A stretch of 64,000 bases of DNA. Origin: an uncultured Ruminococcus sp. GTDB lineage: Bacteria; Bacillota; Clostridia; Oscillospirales; Acutalibacteraceae. Location: contig CACYTI010000010.1 of the NCBI GenBank assembly GCA_902777275.1, forward strand, positions 39,072-103,071, read 5' to 3'. Made by a program: the position numbers and the translations under genes. Positions 25,035 through 34,976 of the stretch are shown piece after piece (position 1 is the stretch's first letter; each line of letters starts with the position of its first letter). The notes beneath the pieces were generated by a model. That model was not told the origin of the DNA. It saw nothing but the letters and a program-made list of their open reading frames with translations, and did not search any database.

Positions 25035-26410
25035 TGCTTGAGGACAAGCTGAAAAGGTACGCTCAAAGCGGAATTTATCCGTTTCATATGCCGGGGCACA
25101 AGCGTAATTTTTCGGGCTGTTTGCCGTATGAGCTTGACGTAACCGAGATAGACGGCTTTGACAACCTGCATGAGCCGGACGGCTGTCTGCGCGAGATCGA
25201 GCACAGAGCCGAACGGCTTTACAATTCTAAACGCGCTTTTCTGCTTGTGAACGGCGCTACGGCGGGAATACTCGCCTCGGTAAGAGCGATAACGCACCGC
25301 GGCGACACCGTGATAACTGCGCGCAACTGCCATAAATCCGTTTACAACGCGATCGAGCTTTGCGGCCTAAATCCCGTTTATATTCTGCCCGATACGATCG
25401 ATGATCACAATTTTTTCGGCGCGGTCAGCCCCGGGCGCGTCAAGGAGCTTTTGCTTGGAAACCCGAACGCAAGGCTTGTAATAATCACCTCTCCGACCTA
25501 CGAGGGCATTTGCTCTGATGTAAAAAAAATATCGGAAATATGCCGAGATCACGGCGCGAAATTATTGGTTGACGAGGCTCACGGCGCGCATTTCCCGTTC
25601 TGCGCGGATTTTCCGCAGACCGCTTTGGAGTGCGGCGCAGATGTTTCGGTCGTCAGCCTCCACAAAACACTGCCCGCGCCCACCCAGACCGCTTTACTGC
25701 TCACGAACGATATTTCTCTGGAGAAGCCGCTGCAAAATCAACTCTCGGTGTTCCAAACCTCCAGCCCGTCGTATCTTTTGATGTGCGGGATCGAAAAATG
25801 TCTTGATTTTGCCGAAAATAATTCTTTTAAAGAATATAATAAAATGTTAGACGGCTTTTACAGAGAGTCGTTAAGGCTCAAAAAGCTGAGTTTGCTCTTC
25901 AATTGTTACGGCGCAAGCCCGGTGGATAAGGGCAAGCTTGTTATCCTGACGGACAAAACCGCTCTCACGGGCAGAGAGCTTGCCGATATGCTGAGAGAGG
26001 AATTCAAGCTTGAAACCGAGATGTCGGGCGCTGACTACGTGATAGCGATGACCTCTGTCTGCGACACAAAGGACGGCTTTGACAGGCTGCTGAGCGCCCT
26101 GCTTGAAATCGACGGCAGAATCGAATATTCCGATAAAGAATTAAAATTTATAATTCCGACGACTTTGCCGCAGAAGGTTTTTGATCCCTGCGACGCTGTC
26201 CTGCTAAAGCACGGCGACCCTGCGCTCATCCGGTCTGACGGCGTTGTTTCGCTTGATTACATCTACGCGTATCCGCCGGGGATACCCTTCGTAGTGCCGG
26301 GCGAGTTGATAAGCCGGGAAATGCTTGAAGCATTCAGTTCACTTTCAAAGCTCGGCTTAAAAATTTCAAATTATGAGCGGTATAGCCGCATATTGAAATC
26401 CCTCCCTTAA
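25034..26410 (+). CDS. Orn/Lys/Arg decarboxylase-family PLP enzyme
   Basis: A 458-residue fold-type I PLP enzyme of the short Gram-positive Orn/Lys/Arg decarboxylase group (YaaO-like). PHMPGHKRNF-type sequence near residue 18, NGATAGILA, LVDEAHGAHF (the PLP-binding Asp and His) and SLHKTLPAPTQTA (the PLP Lys in SxHK) are visible. The C-terminal part keeps the PPGIPFVVPGE motif. It may make a polyamine precursor, but the amino acid used cannot be read from sequence. It is translationally coupled to prfC by a 1-base overlap, and its stop lies inside a terminator stem. Confidence 0.88.
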   Translation: MLEDKLKRYAQSGIYPFHMPGHKRNFSGCLPYELDVTEIDGFDNLHEPDGCLREIEHRAERLYNSKRAFLLVNGATAGILASVRAITHRGDTVITARNCHKSVYNAIELCGLNPVYILPDTIDDHNFFGAVSPGRVKELLLGNPNARLVIITSPTYEGICSDVKKISEICRDHGAKLLVDEAHGAHFPFCADFPQTALECGADVSVVSLHKTLPAPTQTALLLTNDISLEKPLQNQLSVFQTSSPSYLLMCGIEKCLDFAENNSFKEYNKMLDGFYRESLRLKKLSLLFNCYGASPVDKGKLVILTDKTALTGRELADMLREEFKLETEMSGADYVIAMTSVCDTKDGFDRLLSALLEIDGRIEYSDKELKFIIPTTLPQKVFDPCDAVLLKHGDPALIRSDGVVSLDYIYAYPPGIPFVVPGELISREMLEAFSSLSKLGLKISNYERYSRILKSLP

Positions 26411-26435
26411 ATTTATTTGACAATCGGGAGGGATT
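26397..26435 (+). terminator. Terminator of the prfC-decarboxylase operon
   Basis: AATCCCTCCC (26397-26406) pairs with GGGAGGGATT (26426-26435), with a 19-base loop. It lies between the -35 and -10 boxes of the next promoter, so the two signals share DNA. Confidence 0.7.
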
Positions 26436-26445
26436 GTTATATAAT
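26417..26445 (+). promoter_or_regulatory. Promoter of the acn-icd-rex operon
   Basis: TTGACA at 26417-26422 and TATAAT at 26440-26445 are both perfect consensus and exactly 17 bases apart. The start would be about 26452. The -10 box lies within the predicted Rex operator. Confidence 0.85.
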
Positions 26446-26451
26446 TAACAT
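26434..26451. promoter_or_regulatory. Predicted Rex operator
   Basis: TTGTTAT-ATAA-TTAACAT matches the clostridial Rex consensus TTGTTAA-N4-TTAACAA at 16 of 18 positions counting the spacer as free, with correct spacing. It covers the -10 box of the operon that encodes Rex, so bound Rex would block RNA polymerase. Confidence 0.7.
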
Positions 26452-26505
26452 AATGGCTGGATTTACGCTGTGAATAATGTATTATTTTAACGGAGGTTTT
26501 TTATA

Positions 26506-28437
26506 ATGGGCTTAACGATTGCGCAAAAGATTATTAAAGAACACCTTGTGTCGGGCGAAATGGTTGTCGGCTCCGACGTCGGTCTGAAAATCGACCAGAC
26601 TCTCACTCAGGACGCTACAGGCACAATGGCTTATATTGAATATGAGGCGATGGGTATACCGCGCGTCAAAACCGAAAAGAGCGTGGCTTATATCGACCAC
26701 AACACCCTGCAAACGGGTTTTGAGAATGCGGACGACCACCGCTTTATTCAGTCGGTGTGCAAAAAGCACGGCATATATTTCTCACGCCCCGGCAACGGAA
26801 TTTGCCACCAGGTTCATCTTGAACGCTTCGGCAAGCCGGGCAAAACCCTTATCGGCTCCGACAGCCACACCCCAACGGGCGGCGGTATCGGAATGCTTGC
26901 TATCGGTGCGGGCGGCCTTGACGTCGCCGTTGCAATGGGCGGCGGAGCCTACTACATCACCATGCCCAAAATGGTTCGCGTCAACCTGACGGGCAAGCTT
27001 TCCCCGTGGGTATCGGCTAAGGATATTATCCTCGCAGTTCTGCGCGTTATGAGCGTAAAGGGCGGCGTAGGCAAAATCGTCGAGTACGGCGGCGAGGGCG
27101 TAAAAACTCTCACCGTTCCCGAGAGAGCTACTATCACCAACATGGGCGCAGAGCTCGGCGCGACGACCTCTGTTTTCCCGTCCGACGAAACCACAAAAGC
27201 TTTTTTGAAGGCTCAGGACAGGGAAGAGGACTATATTGAGCTTAGCGCTGACGACGACGCGGTTTACGACGAGGTTATCGAAATCAACCTCTCTGAGTTA
27301 GAGCCGCTTGCCGCTTGTCCCCATTCTCCCGACAACATCAAAACGATCAAAGAGCTTGAGGGCAAAACCGTGGATCAGGTGTGCATAGGTTCCTGCACAA
27401 ACTCAAGCTATCTCGATATGATGCGCGTTGCGCACATTTTAAAGGGCAAAAAGGTCGCCGACAACGTTTCCCTCGCTATCGCACCGGGCAGCAAGCAGGT
27501 GTTCAATATGCTCGCTCTCAACGGCGCGCTGGGCGATATGATCGCGGCGGGCGCGCGCATTTTGGAGAGCGCCTGCGGTCCCTGCATCGGCATGGGTCAG
27601 TCGCCCAACAGCAAGGGCGTTTCGCTGCGCACATTTAACAGAAACTTCGAGGGAAGAAGCGGCACAGCCGACGGTCAGATCTATCTTGTATCTCCCGAAA
27701 CCGCCGCTGTATCGGCGCTCACGGGCGTGTTTACCGACCCGCGCTGCCTCGGCGAAGCGGCTCAAATCGAAATGCCCGAGAAGTTCCTCATAAACGACAA
27801 CATGGTGATCGACCCCGCTCCCGTTGAGGAGATGGACAGCGTGCAGATACTCCGCGGTCCCAACATCAAAGAGTACCCCAAAACAAGTCCTCTCACCGAC
27901 AGCATAGAGGCGAGCTGCTCGCTCAAGGTCGGCGACAACATCACCACCGACCACATCATGCCCGCAGGCGCTAAGATACTGCCCCTGCGCTCAAATATCC
28001 CGAAAATCTCCGAGCACTGCTTCACCGTGTGCGACCCCGAATTCCCCGCCCGTGCAAAGGCTTTGGGCAAGAGCGTGATCGTCGGCGGAGAAAACTACGG
28101 TCAGGGCTCCTCGCGTGAGCACGCAGCACTCGCTCCGCTCTATTTGGGCGTTAAGGCTGTGCTTGTAAAGAGCTTTGCGCGAATCCACAAGAGCAACCTT
28201 ATCAACGCGGGTATTCTGCCGCTCACCTTCAAGGACGCCGCCGACTACGACAAAATCAAGCTCGGCGATATGATAGAGCTTCCGAGCGTAAAGCAGGAGA
28301 TCGCGGACGCCGCAGATGTCACCGTTGTAAACAGCACGACAGGGGAGAGCTTCAAGGCTGAATGCGAGCTTTCCGACAGAACAAGAGCGATAATCATAGC
28401 GGGCGGACTGCTTGACTATACAAAGGAGAACAGCTGA
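26506..28437 (+). CDS. acnA: Aconitate hydratase
   Basis: Interconverts citrate and isocitrate by a 4Fe-4S cluster. The cluster ligands are C297 (IGSCTNSS), C357 and C360 ([11 protein letters not shown]). The 643-residue chain is shorter than AcnA or AcnB of E. coli and resembles the single-chain homoaconitase/LeuC-like form with the swivel domain at the C terminus ([16 protein letters not shown]). The start follows GGAGG. The stop shares a base with the icd start. With icd it forms the oxidative arm of an incomplete TCA cycle that leads to 2-oxoglutarate for glutamate and, through proC, proline. Confidence 0.93.
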   Translation: MGLTIAQKIIKEHLVSGEMVVGSDVGLKIDQTLTQDATGTMAYIEYEAMGIPRVKTEKSVAYIDHNTLQTGFENADDHRFIQSVCKKHGIYFSRPGNGICHQVHLERFGKPGKTLIGSDSHTPTGGGIGMLAIGAGGLDVAVAMGGGAYYITMPKMVRVNLTGKLSPWVSAKDIILAVLRVMSVKGGVGKIVEYGGEGVKTLTVPERATITNMGAELGATTSVFPSDETTKAFLKAQDREEDYIELSADDDAVYDEVIEINLSELEPLAACPHSPDNIKTIKELEGKTVDQVCIGSCTNSSYLDMMRVAHILKGKKVADNVSLAIAPGSKQVFNMLALNGALGDMIAAGARILESACGPCIGMGQSPNSKGVSLRTFNRNFEGRSGTADGQIYLVSPETAAVSALTGVFTDPRCLGEAAQIEMPEKFLINDNMVIDPAPVEEMDSVQILRGPNIKEYPKTSPLTDSIEASCSLKVGDNITTDHIMPAGAKILPLRSNIPKISEHCFTVCDPEFPARAKALGKSVIVGGENYGQGSSREHAALAPLYLGVKAVLVKSFARIHKSNLINAGILPLTFKDAADYDKIKLGDMIELPSVKQEIADAADVTVVNSTTGESFKAECELSDRTRAIIIAGGLLDYTKENS

Positions 28438-29657
28438 TGGAAAAAATCAAAATGACAACGCCGCTCGTTGAGATGGACGGCGACGAAATGACAAGGATAA
28501 TCTGGCAGCAGATAAAGGATATTCTCATTAAGCCCTACGTGTATTTAAATACCGAGTATTACGATCTCGGGCTCAAAATGAGAAACGAAACGAACGACCA
28601 AATCACGATCGACAGCGCCAACGCGACAAAGAAGTACGGCGTGGCTGTAAAGTGCGCCACTATCACCCCCAACGCCGCAAGAATGAGCGAATACAACCTC
28701 AAAAGTATGTGGAAGTCGCCCAACGGCACTATCCGTGCCATTCTCGACGGCACCGTGTTCCGCAGCCCGATTCTTGTAAAGGGTATCACACCTTACATTC
28801 CCACATGGAAAAAGCCTATCTGCATAGCGCGTCACGCTTACGGCGACGTTTACAAGAACACCGAAATGCGCGTTGAGGCGGGCAGCAGAGCCGAGCTTTG
28901 CGTTACCAAGCCCGACGGCACCGAGGAGCGCAGCACGATTTTTGACTTCACCTCGGACGGCATTATCCAGGGTATGCACAACCTTGACAAGAGCATTTCG
29001 TCCTTCGCAAGAAGCTGCTTCAACTACGCTCTTGACCAGAAGCTTGACGTATGGTTTGCCACAAAGGACACCATCAGCAAAATCTACGACCACCGCTTCA
29101 AGGATATTTTCGCGGAGATCTTTGAGAACGAGTACAAGGATAAGTTTGAGGAAGCGGGAATCGAGTTCTTCTACACCCTTATCGACGACGCTGTTGCGCG
29201 CGTTATCCGCAGCGAGGGCGGCTATATGTGGGCTTGCAAGAACTACGACGGCGACGTTATGAGCGACATGATAGCCACCGCCTTCGGTTCGCTCGCCATG
29301 ATGACAAGCGTTCTCGTTTCTCCCGACGGCATTTACGAGTTCGAGGCGGCTCACGGCACGGTCCAGCGCCACTATTACAAATATCTCAAAGGCGAAGAAA
29401 CCTCTACCAACTCCGTCGCGACTATTTTCGCGTGGACGGGTGCCCTGAATAAGCGCGGCGAGCTCGACAAGCTTCCCGAGCTTTCGGAGTTTGCGGCAAA
29501 GCTTGAAGCCGCAACAATCAAAACGATCGAGGACGGCATAATGACAGGCGACCTCTATCTTATTTCATCGCTGCCCCAAAAGCGCAGGGTGAGCACCGAG
29601 GCTTTCCTGTTGGCTGTTAACGAAAGACTGGCGGCGTCGTTAGGGGCAAATGCGTAA
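28437..29657 (+). CDS. icd: NADP-dependent isocitrate dehydrogenase, eukaryotic-like type
   Basis: Oxidative decarboxylation of isocitrate to 2-oxoglutarate. The 406-residue sequence opens with [13 protein letters not shown] and has the substrate motif [18 protein letters not shown] and the metal-binding [17 protein letters not shown]-type stretch, as in the homodimeric eukaryotic cytosolic/mitochondrial class rather than the E. coli class. Members of this class use NADP. It overlaps acn and rex by one base on each side, so all three are translated from one message. Confidence 0.92.
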   Translation: MEKIKMTTPLVEMDGDEMTRIIWQQIKDILIKPYVYLNTEYYDLGLKMRNETNDQITIDSANATKKYGVAVKCATITPNAARMSEYNLKSMWKSPNGTIRAILDGTVFRSPILVKGITPYIPTWKKPICIARHAYGDVYKNTEMRVEAGSRAELCVTKPDGTEERSTIFDFTSDGIIQGMHNLDKSISSFARSCFNYALDQKLDVWFATKDTISKIYDHRFKDIFAEIFENEYKDKFEEAGIEFFYTLIDDAVARVIRSEGGYMWACKNYDGDVMSDMIATAFGSLAMMTSVLVSPDGIYEFEAAHGTVQRHYYKYLKGEETSTNSVATIFAWTGALNKRGELDKLPELSEFAAKLEAATIKTIEDGIMTGDLYLISSLPQKRRVSTEAFLLAVNERLAASLGANA

Positions 29658-30307
29658 TGTCTAAAAGTGACAGCATTTCGATGTCGGTTATCAGGCGTTT
29701 GCCAAGATATTACCGCTTTTTGTCAGAGCTTGACGAGCAAAATGTGAAGCGGATCTCTTCAACCGGGCTTGCCGACATTATGAACGTCACCGCCTCGCAG
29801 GTCAGGCAGGATCTGAACTGCTTCGGAGGCTTCGGACAGCAGGGCTACGGCTACAGCGTCGGTCAGCTCAAAAAGGAAATTCAGAACATTCTCGGGCTGA
29901 ACCACAGCTATCAGGCTGTTTTGATCGGCGCGGGCAACTTAGGCACCGCCGTAGTGAAGCACCTTGATTTTCAAAAAATGGGCTTCAGGCTTATCGGCGG
30001 CTTTGAGATCGACCCGGATAAAATCGGCGGTACGCTGGGCGATATTGTCATAAGCTCCGAAACCGAGCTTGAAAGCTTTTGTGAGGTTAACCGTGTGGAC
30101 GCGGCGTTTCTGTGCATTCCCAAGCAGTCCGTCGACGGAACGCTTGAAAGACTTTACCGTTTGGGTATAAGGTGCTTCTGGAATTTCAGCCATTACGATA
30201 TATCGGTAAAATATCCCGACACGGTGGTTGAAAACGTACACCTGAGCGATTCTCTTATGACGCTCTGTTACAGAATGACAAACATAGCTGCCGAAAACAA
30301 AATTTAA
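29657..30307 (+). CDS. rex: Redox-sensing repressor Rex
   Basis: A 216-residue repressor that senses the NADH/NAD+ ratio. Residues 1-80 form the winged helix (ASQVRQDLNCFGGFG). A Rossmann domain follows with GAGNLGTAV near residue 92 and a C-terminal swapped helix. It releases DNA when NADH is high. Being the last gene of the acn-icd operon, with a Rex operator over its promoter, it should regulate itself and the supply of 2-oxoglutarate. The start shares a base with the icd stop (TAATG). Confidence 0.94.
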   Translation: MSKSDSISMSVIRRLPRYYRFLSELDEQNVKRISSTGLADIMNVTASQVRQDLNCFGGFGQQGYGYSVGQLKKEIQNILGLNHSYQAVLIGAGNLGTAVVKHLDFQKMGFRLIGGFEIDPDKIGGTLGDIVISSETELESFCEVNRVDAAFLCIPKQSVDGTLERLYRLGIRCFWNFSHYDISVKYPDTVVENVHLSDSLMTLCYRMTNIAAENKI

Positions 30308-30317
30308 TTAAATTATG

Positions 30318-30352
30318 AAAAAGCCTTCCCAATGAAAACGGGAAGGCTTTTT
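30318..30352 (+). terminator. Terminator of the acn-icd-rex operon
   Basis: AAAAAGCCTTCCC (30318-30330) pairs perfectly with GGGAAGGCTTTTT (30340-30352). The right arm and flank recur at 34949-34966. Confidence 0.88.
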
Positions 30353-30393
30353 AAGCTTTATACAACCGAAAACGGCTGTATGAAAATATTAAA

Positions 30394-33300
30394 TTATGAA
30401 CCTGTACTATATGGTATGTCAAATTCAGCGAGGAACATTTGAATCGCGGTCGCGTCGGCAATAGTTACAGCTCCGTCGCCGTCAAAGTCGGCGGGCGTTA
30501 GATACGCTTCGGGGATCGGTTCAAAATCCGAAAGATGGCGCTGGATCGCCGTCACATCGCGCACGTCAATCACTCCGTCGCGGTTGGCGTCGCCCTTTGC
30601 ATAAGCATTGTGGGGGATAGCCTCGGTTTCAACAACCTCGCCGCAGCGCTCGCACACCTTTATTCTGACGCCGTCCTCGTCGCCGGTCGGCTCGCTCAGT
30701 ACTATCCAATCTCCGGTAACGTGTTGGCACGCTCCGAAAATCACCGCGACGTAATAATATTGGTCAAGGCTTTGCGGAACCGTAAAAGTCGCCTTGCCGT
30801 CGTCCGCAACGGTGGTTTGAGCTATGTAAATCAGCGCGGAGTTTTCCGTTGAGTAATCCTCGGGCGTCCCTTGAAGAATCATCAGCAGCGCTTCGGTTCC
30901 GGGCGCTAAATATTCGCGGGTAAAGGTATTGTTTTGTTCGGGGCTGTCGCCGACGCTTTCGGGTTCGGCAATTATTTTATTGACCGGCTCGGCTTTTTGA
31001 ACAGCCGGGGCAGGCGCTGCTTGTGCTTTATTCTCAGGCTTTGCCGCCGTAAGCTCTGCCGAGTTTGCGGGAAGCCCCGTGCAGTTGAAGTGGACTGTGG
31101 CGTTTCTGAAACGGTAATTTCCTTCATATTGAATGCTAACATTGTTCCATTCGCTCTCGCTGCCTTCGTAATAAATATCGCTGATACTGTTGCAATCTCT
31201 GAAAGCGTCGTGATAAACGTTTTTAACGCTTTTGGGAACAAAAATGCTTTTCAGATTAGTACAGCCGTCAAAAGTGTAGTAAGTAATAGTTTCTAACTTT
31301 TTCGGAAGCTCGATGCTTTCAAGGGATGTGCAAGCTGCAAAAAGGCCGTTACTGGTTTGGGTTAAGTTTTCGCTTAGTTTTACGCTTTCAAGGCTTGTGC
31401 AGATTTGAAAAGCACCTACATCAATTGTTGTAACATTGTCGGGAATTATTATACTTTTTAAGCTTGTACATTCTGAAAACGCATAGCTTCCTATTTTTTC
31501 GACAGAATCGGGTATTATAATTTGTTCCAATTTTGAACAACCTAAAAAGAAAGAATCTGAGATACTTTTTAGGCATTGGGGAAGATGAGCTGTTTTTAAA
31601 TTACTACAACCACGGAATATTTGTTCGCCTTTTATTTCAGCAGAATCCGGAATATAAATTTGTTCAAGCTTTTCGCAAGATGAAAATGCATGGGTATCAA
31701 TATATTTTATGCTTTCGGGTAAAGAGATGTTTTCTAAGCTTTTGCTTTCACAAAAAGTGCATTTCTCTATCGATTGAACTCCGTACGGAATTATCAGATT
31801 TTTTAGCTTGCTGCAAGAGCAAAATGCATATGCATCAATTGTTTTTACAGAATCGGGGATCACTAAATCAAGAATTCCGCTTCCCGCAAATGCGCCTAAG
31901 CCAATTTTTTCCACACTGTTAGGTATCACAGTTGAATTGCAGCCACTTATCAATGCGTTAGAATTTGAATGAATAATAGCGTTACAGTTGTTTCTGCTGT
32001 CAAAATACGGATTGTCATCGTCAACTATAATTCTCGTGAGATTACTGCACGAAGAAAACGCATAATAGCCAATTTCAGATACATTTTTTCCGATAGTGAC
32101 GCTCCTCAGATTTGTGCACCCGGCAAAATTCACATTGCCTATTTTTGTTACCTCATCCGGAACTATTATATCAGTTACCAAATTACCGTTAAGGTAAAGA
32201 TTTTTGGCATAATATAGCGGACTGTATGTAACGCTTTGATAATATTCTAGATTGCCGCCCCAAAGCGGCGAATCTATTTGCATTTGACACCACGCTGCAA
32301 GATCACTGATATAAATGCCCTTTAAGTTGTTGCAGTTTGCAAAAGAACTATACATACTATGCACACTGGGCGGTATTATTAACTTTTCAAGGTTGATACA
32401 ATTATCAAAAGAGTATATACCAATATGTGTTACGCCGTTTTCTATGGTTGCCGTTTTGATTTTTTCAAGATAGTTGTACCAAGGTCTGTTTTCATTCCAT
32501 CCGGTACCGAAATCCCGCATTTCACCGTTTCCGCTTATAACAAGCTCTCCGTCGTCATACAGGGTATATAGAACTTGGCTTCCGCAGTAACCGCGTATTA
32601 TTATTTTTTTGCCTGTTGCGACGACCGAGCCCGACGCGGGCGTGTAAGCGTTATTATATGAAAGCTTGATCGTACGTATTTCGGGCTCGTCAACAACTCT
32701 AAAAGAGTAATCCTTATCATCAAAATCAGGTGAGGTTACGTGAACGGTGTACTTGCCGGACGGGAAAATCAAAGAAGCCTGCCCGTTGTCGTCGGTCGCA
32801 GTTGATAAACTTACATTTGCACCGTCATCTTCGGTGTATTCGCAGCTTATTCCCGCTTGCTTGACCGGAATATTGAATTCGTCTATAACGTTAAAGGTAT
32901 ACTTGTAGCGTTTGTGGGGGCAAATCGTGAAGCCTCTGTCTATATCGGAAACATAAAAATCGAATATTTTTATCTTGATTTCGGCAAGCGTTCCCTTTAT
33001 AGTGAGGCGTTTGGAATTTAGAAATTTTACTTTTGCTTCCATCGCGTATTTTGCGTAAATCTCGCCCTTAACGCAGGAGTTGCAGTCATGCTCTACCGAA
33101 CCTGAGTCGCCCGATTCAAGCTCTTGTCCGTTGAATTTTTCCAATTTGGCAACCGCTTCTCCGCCAAGCGTTGTAGTCAGAGTCGCCTTTACCAAGCCTT
33201 TTAAAATATTCGCCTCGGCTTTCATCTGCAGACCAATAAACACAGTGCCCTTAACGTCGATTGAAAACTTCCACTTCGGCGCTGAGTTCAGGCTTTTAAA

Positions 33301-34743
33301 ACCCTCCTGAACGGACATTCTCGACCCGAGGCTTCCCTTAAAAGTTGCGTTTAAGGTTATTGAACCGCTGATTTTTCCGACAAACGACGGTGAGGTTTCC
33401 ACCAGTACGTCTCCCGCGAAATAAAAATAAAGCTTTCCCAGACTTATTTTAAAATCATTGTTTTCATCATCGATGCTTCCGGATGTGCCGCCTGCTTCAT
33501 CGCTGACCGTTATTCCGACATTAAAATTACCTGAATAGTCCAGTTTCAGCTCAAAATACTGCTTTCGCAAAGTGATGTATAGTTTCATTTTTGCGGCAAA
33601 ACCTATGTCTATTCCGCCGTTGAATTTCTTTGACCCTCCATCATTCGGCCGCAGAGTGAACGAACACTTCATATTTAAGCCGCCTTCAATATCTAAGCCG
33701 GTTGATTTGCTGTCTGCTGCCGCGCCTACGGACGACGAGGTTTTGTTTGTCGGCATTTGGGAATTGCTTTGGGAGTCGTCAATTATTCCGTTGTATGTCA
33801 CAAAATCGTCGCGCCCCTCATTGTCGACCTGAATTTTATCCGAGCCTGAAACGTCATCGATTTTAACGTAGTCGAACACATCCTCAAGCTCGATGTCGCT
33901 GCCGTGTATGGTGACGGTCGTTCCGTCCACCGAAATGCTTTCTATCTTTACAATAAGCTGATTATCGTTATCATATTGGTAAGACAGAACGTCTCCCGGA
34001 TTCAGGGAAGAAAAAATATCGTCGGCGTTTTCTATAACATATATCCTGTTGTCGTCGTCGACGCTTGTGACAACATTGACGTTTTCATCGTTTTGATCTA
34101 TAAAAATTGTTTTCTCGTCAAAAACGGCAAAGTTGTTGGTGTCGTCGTCGTCAAGATTCAGCACAAGGTCCTCGTTGAAATCGCTGACCTCCTTTGACAG
34201 AAACTCCTGCATTTCCTGCGTATAAACGGAAGATTCGTATGATGCGCAGAGCGGCAGATTGTTTTCGGCGTCCGTCAGAAATGCCCTGAGCAAAAAGTAT
34301 TCGGGCATTGTGTTGATGTTGACTGTGATTTCCGCGCGTGTGTCGTCGGGAGTGACAGCCGCCTTGCCCGACGCGAGCATGGCTTCTCCGGCTTCGTCAA
34401 AAACCGCGACCGTGAGCACAGCGTTCCCGGTGGTTTCAAATTCAGCCAACGCTTTACTGCCTTCCATTTCAACCGAGAATATATTGTTGCCGTCGCTTTC
34501 AGTCTGCTCCTGCGACATCTCGTCAACCGCTTCTCCGACCATTTTACCGAAAGAATCGGTTCCCTTTACGGTTATTCCGCTGTTTTCAAGCGAGGCGTTA
34601 TTATCGCCGCCCGTGACGCTGTTTTGCACAGGAACCTCCGACGCAGCGCCCGCAGTTACAACTCCGGTTCCGCACACCGAAAACAATGATAAGCAAATTG
34701 TTACTGTCAGGATCCATGCCATTGATTTTTTTAGTGTTTTCAT
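30394..34743 (-). CDS. Secreted BspA-type LRR protein with dockerin
   Basis: A 1449-residue exported protein. Residues 1-34 are a signal peptide. A long N-terminal part (to about 700) has an acidic start and beta-rich stretches; the FNVIDEFNIPVKQAGI region near 650 looks like a carboxypeptidase-regulatory-like (CarboxypepD_reg/SpaA) fold. About 15-17 BspA-type LRR_5 units follow (about 720-1205), with repeats of the pattern IPDSV-KIG--AF--C--L. A Pro/Ala-rich linker and a beta domain (about 1270-1345) lead to a type I dockerin (about 1383-1449) with two calcium motifs, GDANRDGVIDV and DFDGDGAVTIAD. The dockerin should plug into a cohesin not in this window. The LRR part probably binds a partner or surface. 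The start follows GAGGAGGAG. Confidence 0.88.
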   Translation of the reverse strand: MKTLKKSMAWILTVTICLSLFSVCGTGVVTAGAASEVPVQNSVTGGDNNASLENSGITVKGTDSFGKMVGEAVDEMSQEQTESDGNNIFSVEMEGSKALAEFETTGNAVLTVAVFDEAGEAMLASGKAAVTPDDTRAEITVNINTMPEYFLLRAFLTDAENNLPLCASYESSVYTQEMQEFLSKEVSDFNEDLVLNLDDDDTNNFAVFDEKTIFIDQNDENVNVVTSVDDDNRIYVIENADDIFSSLNPGDVLSYQYDNDNQLIVKIESISVDGTTVTIHGSDIELEDVFDYVKIDDVSGSDKIQVDNEGRDDFVTYNGIIDDSQSNSQMPTNKTSSSVGAAADSKSTGLDIEGGLNMKCSFTLRPNDGGSKKFNGGIDIGFAAKMKLYITLRKQYFELKLDYSGNFNVGITVSDEAGGTSGSIDDENNDFKISLGKLYFYFAGDVLVETSPSFVGKISGSITLNATFKGSLGSRMSVQEGFKSLNSAPKWKFSIDVKGTVFIGLQMKAEANILKGLVKATLTTTLGGEAVAKLEKFNGQELESGDSGSVEHDCNSCVKGEIYAKYAMEAKVKFLNSKRLTIKGTLAEIKIKIFDFYVSDIDRGFTICPHKRYKYTFNVIDEFNIPVKQAGISCEYTEDDGANVSLSTATDDNGQASLIFPSGKYTVHVTSPDFDDKDYSFRVVDEPEIRTIKLSYNNAYTPASGSVVATGKKIIIRGYCGSQVLYTLYDDGELVISGNGEMRDFGTGWNENRPWYNYLEKIKTATIENGVTHIGIYSFDNCINLEKLIIPPSVHSMYSSFANCNNLKGIYISDLAAWCQMQIDSPLWGGNLEYYQSVTYSPLYYAKNLYLNGNLVTDIIVPDEVTKIGNVNFAGCTNLRSVTIGKNVSEIGYYAFSSCSNLTRIIVDDDNPYFDSRNNCNAIIHSNSNALISGCNSTVIPNSVEKIGLGAFAGSGILDLVIPDSVKTIDAYAFCSCSKLKNLIIPYGVQSIEKCTFCESKSLENISLPESIKYIDTHAFSSCEKLEQIYIPDSAEIKGEQIFRGCSNLKTAHLPQCLKSISDSFFLGCSKLEQIIIPDSVEKIGSYAFSECTSLKSIIIPDNVTTIDVGAFQICTSLESVKLSENLTQTSNGLFAACTSLESIELPKKLETITYYTFDGCTNLKSIFVPKSVKNVYHDAFRDCNSISDIYYEGSESEWNNVSIQYEGNYRFRNATVHFNCTGLPANSAELTAAKPENKAQAAPAPAVQKAEPVNKIIAEPESVGDSPEQNNTFTREYLAPGTEALLMILQGTPEDYSTENSALIYIAQTTVADDGKATFTVPQSLDQYYYVAVIFGACQHVTGDWIVLSEPTGDEDGVRIKVCERCGEVVETEAIPHNAYAKGDANRDGVIDVRDVTAIQRHLSDFEPIPEAYLTPADFDGDGAVTIADATAIQMFLAEFDIPYSTGS

Positions 34744-34925
34744 AGATACTCCTCCTCGCGATATGGTTAAAGATAATGTTTTTGTTCTATCGGCTTAAAT
34801 ATATTCTTAGTTTTATACTAACATATTTTATAAATAAGAACAATACTTTTTATCAATAAGTTCTCTGTTTTTTCTTTTTTACCGCTTAACAGCAGAAAAT
34901 CGCAGGATAAATAATTTCCTATGAC

Positions 34926-34960
34926 AAAAGCCTTCCCCATAAAAAAACGGGAAGGCTTTT
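34926..34960 (-). terminator. Terminator of the small lipoprotein gene, bidirectional
   Basis: AAAAGCCTTCCC (34926-34937) pairs with GGGAAGGCTTTT (34949-34960). T-runs occur on both strands. Twenty-one bases of its right side are identical to the terminator at 30339-30359. Confidence 0.8.
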
Positions 34961-34976
34961 TAAGCTTGGTGAAAGA

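Noticed and set aside
28545-29372. Open frame of 275 codons on the minus strand
   Set aside because: It is antisense to icd and has no ribosome binding site or family pattern.
30394-34743. Internalin-like virulence factor
   Set aside because: The repeats are of the BspA/LRR_5 type and the protein ends in a dockerin rather than a sorting signal; gut anaerobes carry many such proteins.
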